Assembly: GCA_025093985.1 (NCBI GenBank)
Contig: JACAAK010000004.1
Coordinates: 62,001 to 126,000 of the forward strand
DNA length: 64,000 nucleotides
From: Calvatia gigantea
Lineage: Eukaryota; Basidiomycota; Agaricomycetes; Agaricales; Lycoperdaceae
Direction: 5' to 3'
Under the pieces are notes generated by a model that searched no databases, was not told the origin of the DNA, and worked only from the letters and a program-made list of their open reading frames with translations. Each line of letters opens with the position of its first letter. Position 1 is the stretch's first letter. Positions 46,289 through 57,630 of the stretch are shown here, one piece after another. The translations under genes were made by a program, and so were the position numbers.

Positions 46289-48154
46289 TGGTCTCGATTT
46301 TTTAAATCAATTGTATGCACGATTTTGTTCTCGTTAAGGAGGGTTCGTACGAGGTTGAGGCCGTGTGCTGCAATACCATTGGAGAGTTTTTGAATGGTTC
46401 GAATGTAGACTTGTTACGGCCATTCGCCTTCATTTCATCAATTGGGTTGAAGCTACCAGGCATGCTTTGACGACCTGGGTCTTCTTGGATTAAGGAGATA
46501 CGACCACGGATGTATTTTTCGTCTTCCTCCTTTTGTGGCGCACGTTCAATCGCGTCAGGCGGGAGGTGAACAGAGGACAAGCGGTTAAATCGCACCTCGC
46601 AGCAATCTTCCATGCACTCCTCGATAGTACCGAAGAATGCTGGGTGACGATGAAGTCGACGACCTTTATTCTTCGGGTTGAAGGTCGAGTTCATTCCAAG
46701 GTCCTGCGGCTGCAATGAAAAAAAACTAGACGAGATAGAGTCGCAAAGCACGTGCAGTCTGATAAATCAGCTTCTCGATTCTCCGTACATTCCATCCAGG
46801 TCCGTTAGGAATGTGCAATGATGCAACATCGTAATCGTTCATCTCCAATCCACCGACCTCAGTCTTCAGGTCCCTCTAATACTTGCGTTTTTTCCTATTT
46901 CCAAGCCTGCGTAATGCGAAGGGACGCCCCCTAAGGTGGCGAGGAGATTCGAGGAACATGTGTCGAGCTGCAGCGCTCCGGAGTTTCTCAGGGGCAAGAA
47001 GGCGAGTGAGGCCTTATATCTTGTTAATCGATCGTTCATAAATTTGAGCCACGGGAGGTTAGGGACTTGAGGTAGTCCCAGTGGAGGAAATAGAGTATGC
47101 GCACCGTAGGATCAATATCACTACGTCCGGGGTTAGGCACGTAGACTTCAAAGCCACGACTGGCATATTTTGCGAGGCGGATTTCGTAGGAGGGAGAGCG
47201 CCGAGTGACGTCAATAGTGTTACATTGGCGCATCATGGCCATTACAGCACGCGGATTGGCCCAAACGCGTTCACCTGACGTTTGATGGCATTTTGAAAAC
47301 AAAGACGAAAGGCGTAGCACAAGGGGACGAACCATCATAAGCGCAGGCACGGGGCATCGACGTCGAAACCAGCCAAAAAACTTTGGCGGGGGAATGATAT
47401 AGTCTGAGAACGATTTGGACGGAACGATAAGGGTATTGAGCCGAGAAACGAAAGGAACATCAATTAGATCCAATCTAATAAAACATAAGACATACAATGG
47501 ATAGAAATGGTATGCATGGTGCGAACACATGTCACGTCCCAGGGAACAGAATCCCTGACAGCCTCGTATATCATGACAATCTTCTTCTCAGCCTATTATT
47601 ATCGTCCGTTAGTATCCTGATGACGCCCTGAAAGATGACCCTCACCTGTTCGGGAGTCAAACCCCATAAAAAGGGATCTACGTCCGATGAAGGATATGCG
47701 ACAATGATGGTGCTTCCTGATCGCCCTCTTGTTCTTCATACTTCCCTCCGCTAGTGGCAGCAAGGCTGAAAGCACCGCTTCACCGGCCGCGACCACATTA
47801 CTCTGACAGAAAATCTGTGACAAGCTTCCCTTCATAAAAATCGACCAGTTCTTCCTGAAACGGTTCGCCGTGTTTCCTTCTTTGAAAACCCTTCAATGCA
47901 TGTGTTGCCCATGGGCTCCTCCCGGTTGGAGAGGTCGACAGCCGTAGATGTGTCTTGCGAATGGCGTCCGTATCAGGTCCAAAGACACCGATGAGTCCAG
48001 CATATGGGCTGTTCAGCCGTGTATTGGATTTGTACTGCACGGAGTGTTTCCTCATTTCTTGTTCGAAGGCCTCGAGAGATGGCGTGAGCACATCACCCCG
48101 TCAGGGTAGAGTCCAGACACGCCAAAAATGCCAGTCTTCCAACAGATTGCGTCA
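46289..48154 (-). pseudogene. Ankyrin gene copy B, 5' half
   Basis: On the minus strand from 48154 it follows the intact gene from its ATG to about 20,990. It includes LIGVFGPDTDAIRKTH, SNVVAAGEAVLSALLP, ANPRAVMAMMRQCNTIDVTR, SRGFEVYVPNPGRSDIDPT, STFNPKNKGRRLHRHPAFFG and RGRISLIQEDPGRQ. The first coding stretch has an early stop (after MTQSVGRLAF...) and several shifts. Homology stops abruptly at about 46289, where a foreign 3-kb block begins; the second half of the copy resumes at 43312 after loss of about 365 bases of the parent. Confidence 0.82.
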
Positions 48155-48248
48155 TAGTTTGGGCACAGAACTAGAAGAACAACAGGCACGGCATGTCTCA
48201 CACTTGGAACCCAATACAAGCGACTATGAAAATTAATGAAACAAACGC

Positions 48249-49264
48249 TCAATGCTCAATTAAATTAAGCAACCCCTCCGTCGTCTCTTCTCCGATTGTT
48301 ATTTGTTCATTTGATGTATCGATGGCGTGGGAGACGAAGTTCAAGACGAATTGGGCCCATTCAGTAGCCTCGCTCGCTGACGTGGTACCCTCATGCTGAC
48401 GAAATTCAACGGTTGGGGGCTTTGATGTACTCATGAGGGCCGTAAAGTTGATCTACAGTGATGCGTTGTTAGGAACTGAGCAACACAGCGCTAAATGGCT
48501 CACGTAATAATACCGGGAGTGGCGAGATCCACCATCGTTCCGAAGACTATCGTTCCGGGCAGGGTTGACCAGGTCGCAGAGATCCTCGATACTGGCGGCG
48601 GCGCGGATGCGGTCATAGACGGTGTCGATCGAAGGGTCACTCAATACATGGTTAAACCGGTTTGATGCGATATATTCACTGTCGCTCCGCCGATGAACCG
48701 GGTGGCGCAAGTTAATGACTGCTGTAGGAATTATTTCGGTAAATTTTCATGGCGATAATTAAAGCAGACTCACCCTCATATCTACACGCGAGTATAGCGA
48801 GGCGCTTGAGCTCATCAAGAGAGAAATTCCCGCCCTCCCCACACCCAACGTGGACGTGGAGACCAGTGCTTTGGTTCGTCTTGAGCTTGACATGCTTCTG
48901 AACTTCACGGATGACTTCATGGACCTCCGTCTTCCATTGTTGAGTGGACACGCCGAAATACGCGGGTGTTATGAGTTCGAAGCCGAACCGATTCGTCATC
49001 GCAGTTTCTTCAGATGTTTCGGAGCCTGGAGTTGCCTCCCGGATGCTATCGTCAAACTCGACGTTCCTAGACAGCGTATTTGGGGGAGAGAACGCCAGAT
49101 CGCGATTCGTTAAAGTATTGTGATGCTACGTGGAAGCCAGCTGCGCTGAGGGGGTCCGTGATGAATTCCAGTTGTTTTTCGGGGTTTCGGGGCCCAGGCA
49201 ACGGAGTGCTCCCCGTGGATGCTGCTGCAATTAACTCGAACTCGAGTCCTACAGACAGTGCCAT
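48249..49264 (-). CDS. Putative amidoligase (Amidoligase_2 type), one frameshift
   Basis: Three exons, about 300 residues. Family blocks in order: SVGLEFELIAAAST, the W-NVEFDDS block, RFGFELITPAYFG, STGLHVHVGCGEGGNFSLDE, LKRLAILACRYEG, then after an intron (about 48722-48776) DLVNPARND, and after a second (about 48461-48512) PPTVEFRQHEGTTSASEATE and WAQFVLNFVSHAID. The G-x-E-x-E start, the GLHVHVG motif and the VEFR-H-GT motif are the hallmarks of this ATP-grasp-like/GS-fold ligase family, which joins amines to carboxylates. The only defect seen is one extra A at about 49076 (KYAV then TAG instead of TGG), which breaks the frame; the paralog at 40.7 kb reads correctly there. It could be a recent lesion or a sequence error. 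Confidence 0.75.
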
Positions 49265-49519
49265 AGATGTTAGACCTATCCGCTGTGGGCGTTGCGTATG
49301 ATATACGTCGAGATAAGACACTGCGGCTGACTGGAAGCCCCATTGCACAAAAGACTACCATCAGGGGGGCAGAGACTCCCTATCATAAGTAGGCATGACC
49401 CTTTAAGCTTTAAACTCTATCGGCCGTCGTCAAAAGCTTTCCGAGACAGCCCAATTTCGCGGCCATTGTACTCCAATACCCTCACCGTTTTCTACCCCTC
49501 CTCTTGTTCTATTTTTATA

Positions 49520-49720
49520 CCAGGCCGGACTTTAACAAGAGGTCTCTCGCAATCAACAAGTCTGGATAGGGATGAACTTAGAGAGAACCGACCGTCGGGG
49601 TTACAACTGCAGGTGAGACGACCATGGAGACCCAGAGAGATGATGCCGAGTTAACAGGAGTACCCAAGAACGCAATACTCAGCGAAACGTTGGCAGCCCG
49701 GACAGAGATGGGGTTTCTGA
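49520..49720 (-). pseudogene. Fragment of a DUF7330-like gene
   Basis: Matches 29.6-29.75 kb of the intact gene in the same orientation: ACTGCAGGTGAGACGACC against TCTGCAGGTGAGACAGCT, and GATGCCGAGTTAACAGGAG against AATGTCGAGTCAACGGGGG. No full frame. Confidence 0.55.
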
Positions 49721-49744
49721 ATTAAACCCGAATCAATAGCCGCG

Positions 49745-50945
49745 TACAGATGGTGTTGAGACGGACTTCGTAAGAGGGAGAACGTTGAGTGGCGTCAATA
49801 GTATAGCATTGGTCATCACGGCCATTACAGTACGCGGGTTGGCCCAAACATGTCCATTTGGCGTTGTATGGCATTATGGAGACAAAGCGAGAGACGAAGG
49901 ATCAAGGGGGCGAACCATCATAAGCATAGCATGGGCATCGATGTCGAAACCGGTCAAAACTTCAACGGGAGAATGATATAATCTGAGGGCATTGAGCTGA
50001 GAAATAAACCGAACATCAGTCGAATCCAATCCATAAGACATAGAACATACAATGGATAAAAATAGTATGCTTGGTGCGAACACAAGTCACGTCCCATAAA
50101 ACAGAATTTTTGACAGCTTGGTATATCCCAATGATCTTCTTTTCACCTTAGCATGATTGTCCATCAGTATCCTGCGGAACCCTGGGGATGGCCCTCACCT
50201 GTTCAGGACTCAACCCCATAAGAAGAGATCTACATCTGGCGAGCGGTACAGAATGATAGTCCTTCCTGGTCGCCCTCTTGCTCTTCTTACTTTCCTCCGG
50301 CAGTGGCAGCAAGGCCCAAAGCACCGCTCCTCCAGCTGCGACGACATTGTTCCAATCGAAAAGCCGCGACAACTCCCCTCCTTAAAAAATTGACCAGGTC
50401 TTTTTGAATTGGTCAATATTCGCGACCATTGATGGCTCTCCGTGTTTACTTCTTTGTGAACCCCCCGAGTGGCATGACGTATTTGTCTGTGAGCTGGTTG
50501 GAGGAGTCGACAACACGTGGAGGTCTTGCGGGCCGACGTCCGTATCAGGTCCGAAGACATCGATGAGTTCGACGCGCGGGTTGTTCAGACGTGGGTTAGT
50601 TTTGTCCTGCGTGAAGAGTTTCCCCATTTTTTGTTGCGCCTCGAGACGTGGCTTGAACACTTCGTTGAGGTCAACCCCCCCTAGGAATGGTGTTCTGAAT
50701 CATAAACGCCTGCCCCGTTCAGTAGATTGTGCCATGGTTTAAGAGAAGAGAAGGAGCGGAGGGATAACGGACATGCCTCCATCGCAGATCATAAATAAAT
50801 ATACGCTTGGAAAGGGTTAAACTCGGCCGCACTGTGAATGAGGATGGTCGATGGGATTTGTTTGGAACCCAGAAATCGTTGTCACGCATCACATGTAGGA
50901 CCCAACCCTGATCACATACCGATGTTTAATTTCGATTTCGCAGGT
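49745..50945 (-). pseudogene. Ankyrin gene copy C, promoter and 5' end only
   Basis: The minus strand follows the intact ankyrin gene from its promoter (about 150 bases upstream of the ATG, including the TATA region) through exon 1, exon 2 and part of exon 3. It starts at 50735 with MAQSTERGRRL and then a stop. Further pieces in several frames are VELIDVFGPDTDVG, SMVANIDQFKKTWSIF, NNVVAAGGAVLWALLP and VLTGFDIDA. Homology ends near 49745. Truncated pseudogene. Confidence 0.8.
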
Positions 50946-51218
50946 TCAGCAAACTCGCAATGAGGAAATGTCAGCCTTGTGTGTGCCTGACGAGCGACGC
51001 AAACACCTTTTGCACAGCTTGGGACTTCCCAGAAAAAATAAAGACACATTTGTTTTACTATCACCCATCACACCCAGAACTGTCCCTTTCACACTTTGCA
51101 CTGCGACCGACACATACAACGACGACATTGCAAAGCTTCAAAACCCACGTCGAACCAAAAGTACGTCTACGAACATACGAAAAAAAAAATTTTTTGAGGT
51201 TAACCCGAACTGACCCAG

Positions 51219-52387
51219 ATCAATCAACGATTGCCTTCCAATAGTCCTTCTCATTGAACTCTTCTCCTGTGTCCTCTCATCACCAGAGGAACATCATTAT
51301 TTTTCCTATAACCTGTCCGGAGCAAGGCTACGCAGGATCTGCAAATACTGGAATGAGATCATCCTAAACTACCCCCGATTCTGGTCCACATTCTATTTCA
51401 GTCTCCCTTACCAACAAACCACCCTCACCTCTCCTAACACCTGGCTCCAACGATCTGCAAACGTCCCCCTCGAGGTCTACATAGTCGACGTCGCCAAAAA
51501 TTTCCTTCTGGACAGACCGCGGGTCGAAAAATTGCAGAAATACCGTAAGGAGCTGATGTCCTTGTTATTGAAGCACCTCCCACGATGGAAAAAGCACAAT
51601 GTCGAATCGAAACTCATCCTCACTCGCACGCTCCAGGATATCGATTTTTCATCAGCCCTAATCCCTCAACCAAGTCAGTTTGACTCTTTAGGGGTGCTCG
51701 CAGGACATCAACCGTGGCGTTGTCGTCGCTCTGGAAGGAGCGTCGAACCTCCGCTCGTTCACATTCTGTCCAGATCATTCCGTCGCATCTACCATACTCG
51801 AGAATCCGAGATCTGACCTTCTCAAGCGGCTGAAAAGATTTGATATGGTATATAGCCCATCCGTTTCGGAGATGCTTGAAGTCGTGCGTCGTTGTTCATC
51901 AGCTGAGACGATCTGCGTAAGAGCCGCACGGATGGACGGGGGGTCTATCACTGTGGCCTCGCCCAATAATCTCCATATCTTGGAGCTTGGCTTCGACTCA
52001 GTCGACCATGATTCCCTCGCACACCTCGGCCTTCCCAATCTCAAAGTCTTGTTCGTGCGTTGCATCAATGGAGGACGATACAGTTTCATGCGCGCAGTTT
52101 CTCAGCTCATTAGTGGTGACTCAGGACGCTCTTTACAGGTCCTGAGGATCTCGAATCTCGGCGTTGGCCCACTTGACGGATTTATTCGTAAACAACACTT
52201 AAGGAGAACTCCTATTATGGATATTCATGTCAAGATTCCAGCCGAAGGCACGTACGATGAACTTGTCTTCGTCCTTTCTGATTATTTCGATCGATGGAAG
52301 GAGATTGATAGTCGGCTTGAAAAATCCCTCAAACCCGATATCAGCGCGTGGTCCGTTGGCTGGGCGTTTCGCGGGTTGTGTTGTTGA
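51219..52387 (+). pseudogene. F-box/LRR gene copy with frameshift and split 3' end
   Basis: The F-box exon starts at an acceptor (CAG at 51216-51218) directly before SINDCLPIVLLIELFSCVL, the same intron position as in the copy at 45.7 kb. Then come ICKYWNEIILNYPRFWSTFY, WLQRSANVPLEVYIVDV, and after a frame change near 51690 VVALEGASNLRSFTF, HLGLPNLKVLFVRCINGG, KPDISAWSVGW. Similarity stops at GW (about 52367). The normal C-terminal end (EEMRRRFNENRV) reappears at 52868-52908 after about 500 foreign bases. The upstream exon(s) before 51165 could not be fixed. Pseudogene or very recently disrupted gene. Confidence 0.72.
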
Positions 52388-52867
52388 TACCACTGACGTC
52401 CGGCTCAATGTTTGACGGATCCCATGATGGAGTTGGGATTCCTGGGGGGATTTGCACTCTGACGAGTAGACTGTCCAAATTTCGTGAACATCAGGGTTGT
52501 TACCATAACGAAGGCCTTAAAATACCCGTCGTATACTTCCCCGGATTATCCTGAGACCCTGAACCCATTCTCCAAGGTGGTTCGCCAAGTTGAACCCAAT
52601 GGGGTCGGTCGGCTCAACGAATCCTGTTACAATTGATAGTAGATAAGCCCTACTCCATCTCAACCGAGAGAATAAAGGTAACCGACGACCAATATCAGCC
52701 ACCTCGAGAACTGATGCTGATAGTAGGCACACAGTCACGAAACACTTCCGCGGGCGGAGCTCCTGGGACCGGGTCACAAAAGATGTTGAGTGCAACTGGG
52801 GACGATAAATCTTTCAGTGTACGCCAAACATCGTCATCCCCGATAAATATCTCCATGTACGCAGCAG
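52368..52867 (+). other. About 500 bases inserted in the F-box 3' end
   Basis: Separates the F-box body from its last codons. Frames on both strands (to 92 residues) have no family I recognise. No terminal repeats were obvious by eye. Confidence 0.5.
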
Positions 52868-53540
52868 CACTGAAGAGATGAGGCGGCGGTTCAACGAAAA
52901 TAGGGTGTGACTGCGTCCGTCAGTCACGAGGCTTCGAAACCGGGTCCAGGAAAAGAGAGACAAGAGACTGCGAGACGACGCGAGAACGAGAGACTGCGAG
53001 ACGACACGAGAACGAGAGGTAAGATACTTGATTTTTAGCAACTTCGAGAGAGAGAGAGAGTGGGTATCCAATTACTAGGTGTCGAGCCTCTACTGGCTCG
53101 ACTGTATTTATACTGTAGACAACTTGTCCGATGTTCAATTTCTACGGTTATCTACAAATACTGAATCTGTATAGCAAATGTGTTGAGTTAGTATAATGAA
53201 GGTTAGGCTAGGGAACTGTGGTAAAATGTTGAAATTTTGAAACACAATGAGTGAATGTGCAACTACGGAGGCGAAGAGTCTGAATTAGAAAAAAAATGTC
53301 AATAACGAGAAAGATGTGCGGTGAAATTTTATTAAAGTGGGTAGTGGTCTAAAACACAACGTATGGCAGGTGAAATGGACGGTTTGTGTAGTGAGCGAGG
53401 AACGAGCGGATCGGCGACGGATCGATGAATGGTCGGGGTGATGAAATCTTCGGAGGGTGGACTGATTAGTGTGAGATGCTCGTTGGGTGCCGTTCCGAAG
53501 GCAGCCGACGTGCAGTCTCCACAGCACAAATTTGGTATTG
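52868..53540 (-). repeat. Long inverted repeat, right copy
   Basis: Reverse complement of 34885-35620, including the TCGAGCCAGTAGAGGCTCGA hairpin, a TATAAATA box, the GA-rich tract and the F-box C-terminal codons at 52868-52908 (plus strand). The pair flanks about 17 kb. Confidence 0.8.
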
Positions 53541-55128
53541 TCTCTCAAGTTGGAGGCAACCGATCTCCGACGTTTCGCGCGCAAAAGAGGGAAGGCTACA
53601 ATACATACATATTTATTTCAGAACCCAAGAACCCGTTGTTGGGTACATATAACATCTACACCAGAAAGAGAAGTGATAATCGTGGATAATTATCTGTGTA
53701 TCACATACAAGGCTCAAAGTCATGACCGAGTAACAAAATGTTTCTGTCGACACGGTCACGCCTCGCCAAAACGGATTCCGTTGGATTACATGTACTAGAT
53801 AATCACGATATTGGGCCCGATTTCCCCAAACCGACGACGTTCATTTGTATCCTGATTCTTATTAATTGACAGATGCAAGTAATATATGGTGAAACGGATC
53901 GGGGGAGGCAAATGGCGTGATGGGTAAAAAATAGGAAAAAATTAATGATATGAAGTTTCATTGTGAGGAAGTACATGAGATTTGCAGACTGATTCCGGGT
54001 GGACATGCCCTCGGTTGAGAAACTGCAGAGACATCATGCACAAGATGTACCTAATTTGTAATGACGGTGATATGAGTAGAGAAAATCATTCAACGGAAGA
54101 GCAAGAATAACCTGTCGATACTGACAGAACGTTGCAGTTGCTAGGACGTTAGTGAGTGCGTATCTCAAGTCTGCCAAGTCACCATGGATAGTGAGCTGAG
54201 ATTCCAACGCACTAGATGATACCGGTCGATAGAAACCTGTGGATTCTGATTATCACTGATAGATTGGGTCAGACAGACAAGTATGTAGATGAACGTCGTG
54301 ATTTAAGCAAGCCGAGATGTTAGTCCTGCATAAACCGGATATGTCACCGGATGTCCGGATGTTGGCCTTCCGGGATATTTGCTGTTATTAGTCTCGGATG
54401 GTATTGACCTTGGCGCCCTGTCAGGCACTCCGAGGTTGGAGACATACATACGTTAGCGTAATCCCGGCGTAAATCCTCGAAGCTCGCGACGATCAGGCTT
54501 GATGCAATTGATGACAACACTCCAGTCATCTAAGTCTTTTTGGGTTTGGAAGCAACGATCATAACAGGAGTTGAGGGCATCACCTGAAAGCCTGATCGTT
54601 GACTTGGAGTCTGACTCCTCACGCTCGAACAACCGTGGTCGGTAAGTAGGGCAGTTCTCAGTCCTTGAGGGGTTAATGTGGGCCTCCATAGCGCCAGATG
54701 CTCAACGTTCAACTTGCCGATCCCCCACAAGCCCATAAGTCGCCGATGTGGCTGAACGGGATGCTCCGTGACATCCACGCCGGTTTATCCATGTGACACT
54801 TGTTCCGGTGTAACACCGCCCGGTACCCTCCTATCAACATCCTCCATCCAGACAAATGACCAGGCCGACAGTCCGTTCTACAGACAGTCAGACTTGGTAC
54901 TAAACTGTACTGTGACTGAGGGTAAATGAATAATGGGCACAGGGTTTCAGCAGCATCGCTGCAGAAGTTTATTGCAAGGCGTTCGATCACAAGCTATACA
55001 TCCCTGCTCGACCCATTCAATTCCGAAGCGACCCACTCCAGTCGAAATCCATAAAATGAAACTGCACGCAGTCACTTAAGCGCTTCTGTGCATCCTCACT
55101 TATCTCTGCCGAAGAGGAGCTGGTCGAC
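53541..55128 (+). other. Gene-poor stretch
   Basis: No convincing gene. A minus-strand piece at about 54450-54690 (IRLSGDALNSCYDRCFQTQ) faintly recalls the KDZ transposase region of mushroom transposons but is too weak to call. The last part is the promoter of the MFS gene. Confidence 0.4.
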
Positions 55129-57630
55129 ATGTCGAGAGTTGACCGGGACCAACCTACCAGCGATTCTACACAAGACGAAGCCAATCCCGCTACGCCTCAA
55201 CTCGACCCGCCTTCGCAGACTTCAACAGCTCAGCAAATTACCATGGTAGAGGTGGAAAAAGGAAGGGACAAGCGCGAGCCACCTGGAGACAAGGATTCGG
55301 AAACGATATATGTGCGTCAATCACGACGTTAGCACAGAGAAATGAATAACTTACCATCATTCAGGTTGATTTCGAACCTAATGACCCTCGAAATCCCATG
55401 TTCTTCCCGAGGCGGAAAAAATGGGCAATTACAACTCTTGCTTGCTTTTCAACCCTTGTTGCGTGTAAGTCATATCACATTAGCGTACTCTCTCGACTGT
55501 GCTCACTCAACCGAATCAAACGGAACAGCATCAACCGCTGCTGGCTACAACATGGGTTTCCCATCAATGACACGGGACTTGAATGCAACCGAGTTTCAAG
55601 CTACTCAGGGGCTGAGTATGTACGCGTTGGGATTCGGAGTTGTTCCCCTCGTTACTGCATCATTCAGTGAGGAATTTGGACGCCAACCCCTATATTTCTG
55701 GTCAGGGGTTGGCTTCCTCCTGATGTACATAGTGGTTGGATTGTGGGTCCCCAACACGTTTAATCCTTCCACCTTTTTTACTCAATCTTTACTCAATCGA
55801 TCATCCAGAGCCAAAAACATCCAAACCGTTATTATCGCTCGATTCCTGCAAGGCGCTTTCGGCTCCACTGCTGCGACTATGGTTGGTGGCACAATTGCAG
55901 ATATTTGGGCACCTGCAGAGTCAGTGTGGAAACGTTATTTTTATCTCTAACCGCAGTCATGACGCAGTATTTCACACATTACGTTGATTAGACGCGGCAT
56001 TCCAATGTCTATCTTCTCTATCGTCGCTTTGGCGGGCCACGGAATCGGTCCTGTGATATCGGGTTGGATTGAACTGAATCCTCATCTCGAATGGCGTTGG
56101 ATTCAATGGATCCAAATGATGTATGTGACACCATCTCACCACCCCCCTCGTGTGTAAGGGACCACAGACTGACCCCCCACCTCGGAAATAGGTACGCTGG
56201 TACATATGTGATTCTTGTCCCCTTTATCCTTCATGAAACCCGTTCGACGATCATCATCACTCGCATTGCTCGACGTTTGAGGAAGAAGACTGGGGACAAG
56301 CGCTACCGGGCCCGTGTCGAAGACGAACGCCCCAAACTCAGACAACTCATTTACATCTCCTGCACTCGGCCTATCTGTGGGTTGAGCTCATATATCCTAT
56401 TATGGAACAGTCACCTAACTGCGCATTACAGACCTCATGTTGACCGAGCCCATTGTCGCCAGCTTCAGTGTAAGTAAGCTTGATTACCGCAGTTCGGTCC
56501 CTTCTCCGCATTGAATTTACGGTTCATACCACTCCCATCTCCAGTTATGGTTCGGCTTTGCATGGGGAGTCAACTACTGCATGATCGAATCCATCGCCAT
56601 GGTTTTCACTACGCTCCACAACTTTAACAGCGGCCAAGTCGGTTTAGTCTTCCTCTCTATGGTGTAGGTTCATTTCATCCCTTATACACATAAATCCCAC
56701 GCATAAATTTCAAACACCTCACCCCATTCTCTAGTATCGCGCCTTTTTTCGGTATCTTTTCCAACTTTTACCAAGAATACCTATACAAGAAATACTTCCC
56801 CACGAAAGGAATTGAAGCACGACTTTTCCTCGCGATGGCTGCTGGCGTCGTTCTCCCCGCTGCGATGTTCATTTATGCGTGGACTTCTTTCCCTCATGTG
56901 CATTGGATAGCTCCTATCATTGGTATCACCGTAAGTTGCCTAATTCGTGATAACGATCCCGATTTTCCTTTTTTTTTTCTTTTATTCGCTTATACGCCGC
57001 CGTTACAGACTTTCCTTTGGGGTATTTTTATGATCTACACAGCCGTCTTCTCATACCTAGCCGATTGGTTAGTGTCACTTTCAAGAAGAAGCGGGTGAAA
57101 TTTTATTAACAGATATGCGTTCACAGCTACGGTCCTTTCGCTTCCTCCGCACTGGCGGGGCAGAATTTAGCTCGTGAGTTTGTAAAATACACTCCTGTCC
57201 GTCAACTCGGATTTTTGACTTCTTTTTTTCCCCTTGACTTCAAAGGGAACATCACTGCCCTGTCCTTCCCCTTATTCACACAACAAATGTATCACCGCCT
57301 TGGTATCCCCTGGGCCAATACCCTTTTCGCGTTCATAGCTTTAGCGTTGATGCCTATTCCTTTCGTGAGTGATCGCACTCCTCGCAATTATTTTTATCAT
57401 ATGCTGAAGGTGTATTGGTTCGGTTTGTTTGTTTGGGGTTGTTTGTTTGTTCGCTGTTGGGACGGTGTTAGGTACTATTCTTCTGGGGACCTCAAGTTAG
57501 GAAAAGAAGTAAATTCGCAAGTATTGTTATGAAAGCTGAAGAAGCTAAAGCGGCCGAGGAGGCGGAGAAGTTAAAGAACGCGAAGGCGAGGGTGGGGGAG
57601 GGGGAGGAAGCTGTTGCTGGGGAAGTTTAA
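55129..57630 (+). CDS. MFS transporter, DHA1 (drug:H+ antiporter, polyamine-type)
   Basis: About twelve exons give roughly 545 residues with 12 expected membrane helices. A polar, acidic N-terminus (MSRVDRDQPTSDSTQDEANP) is followed by VDFEPNDPRNPMFFPRRKKW, the start typical of DHA1 transporters in mushrooms. Helix blocks follow: TAAGYNMGFPSMTRDL, SMYALGFGVVPLVTASFSEE, FGRQPLYFWSGVGFLLMYIV, IIARFLQGAFGSTAATMVGG, IADIWAPAE, RGIPMSIFSIVALAGHGIGP and SGWIELNPHLEWRWIQW. The second half has LTEPIVASFS, LWFGFAWGVNYCMIESIAMV, FFGIFSNFYQEYLYKKYFP and the ending ASSALAGQNLARNI, FPLFTQQMYHRLGIPWANTL. A charged tail ends at 57630. All splices keep frame. Substrates of this group include polyamines and xenobiotics; which one is unknown. 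Confidence 0.88.

Noticed and set aside
54450..54690. KDZ-transposase-like fragment on the minus strand
   Set aside because: Only a loose resemblance over about 30 residues with a frame change; not enough for a call.
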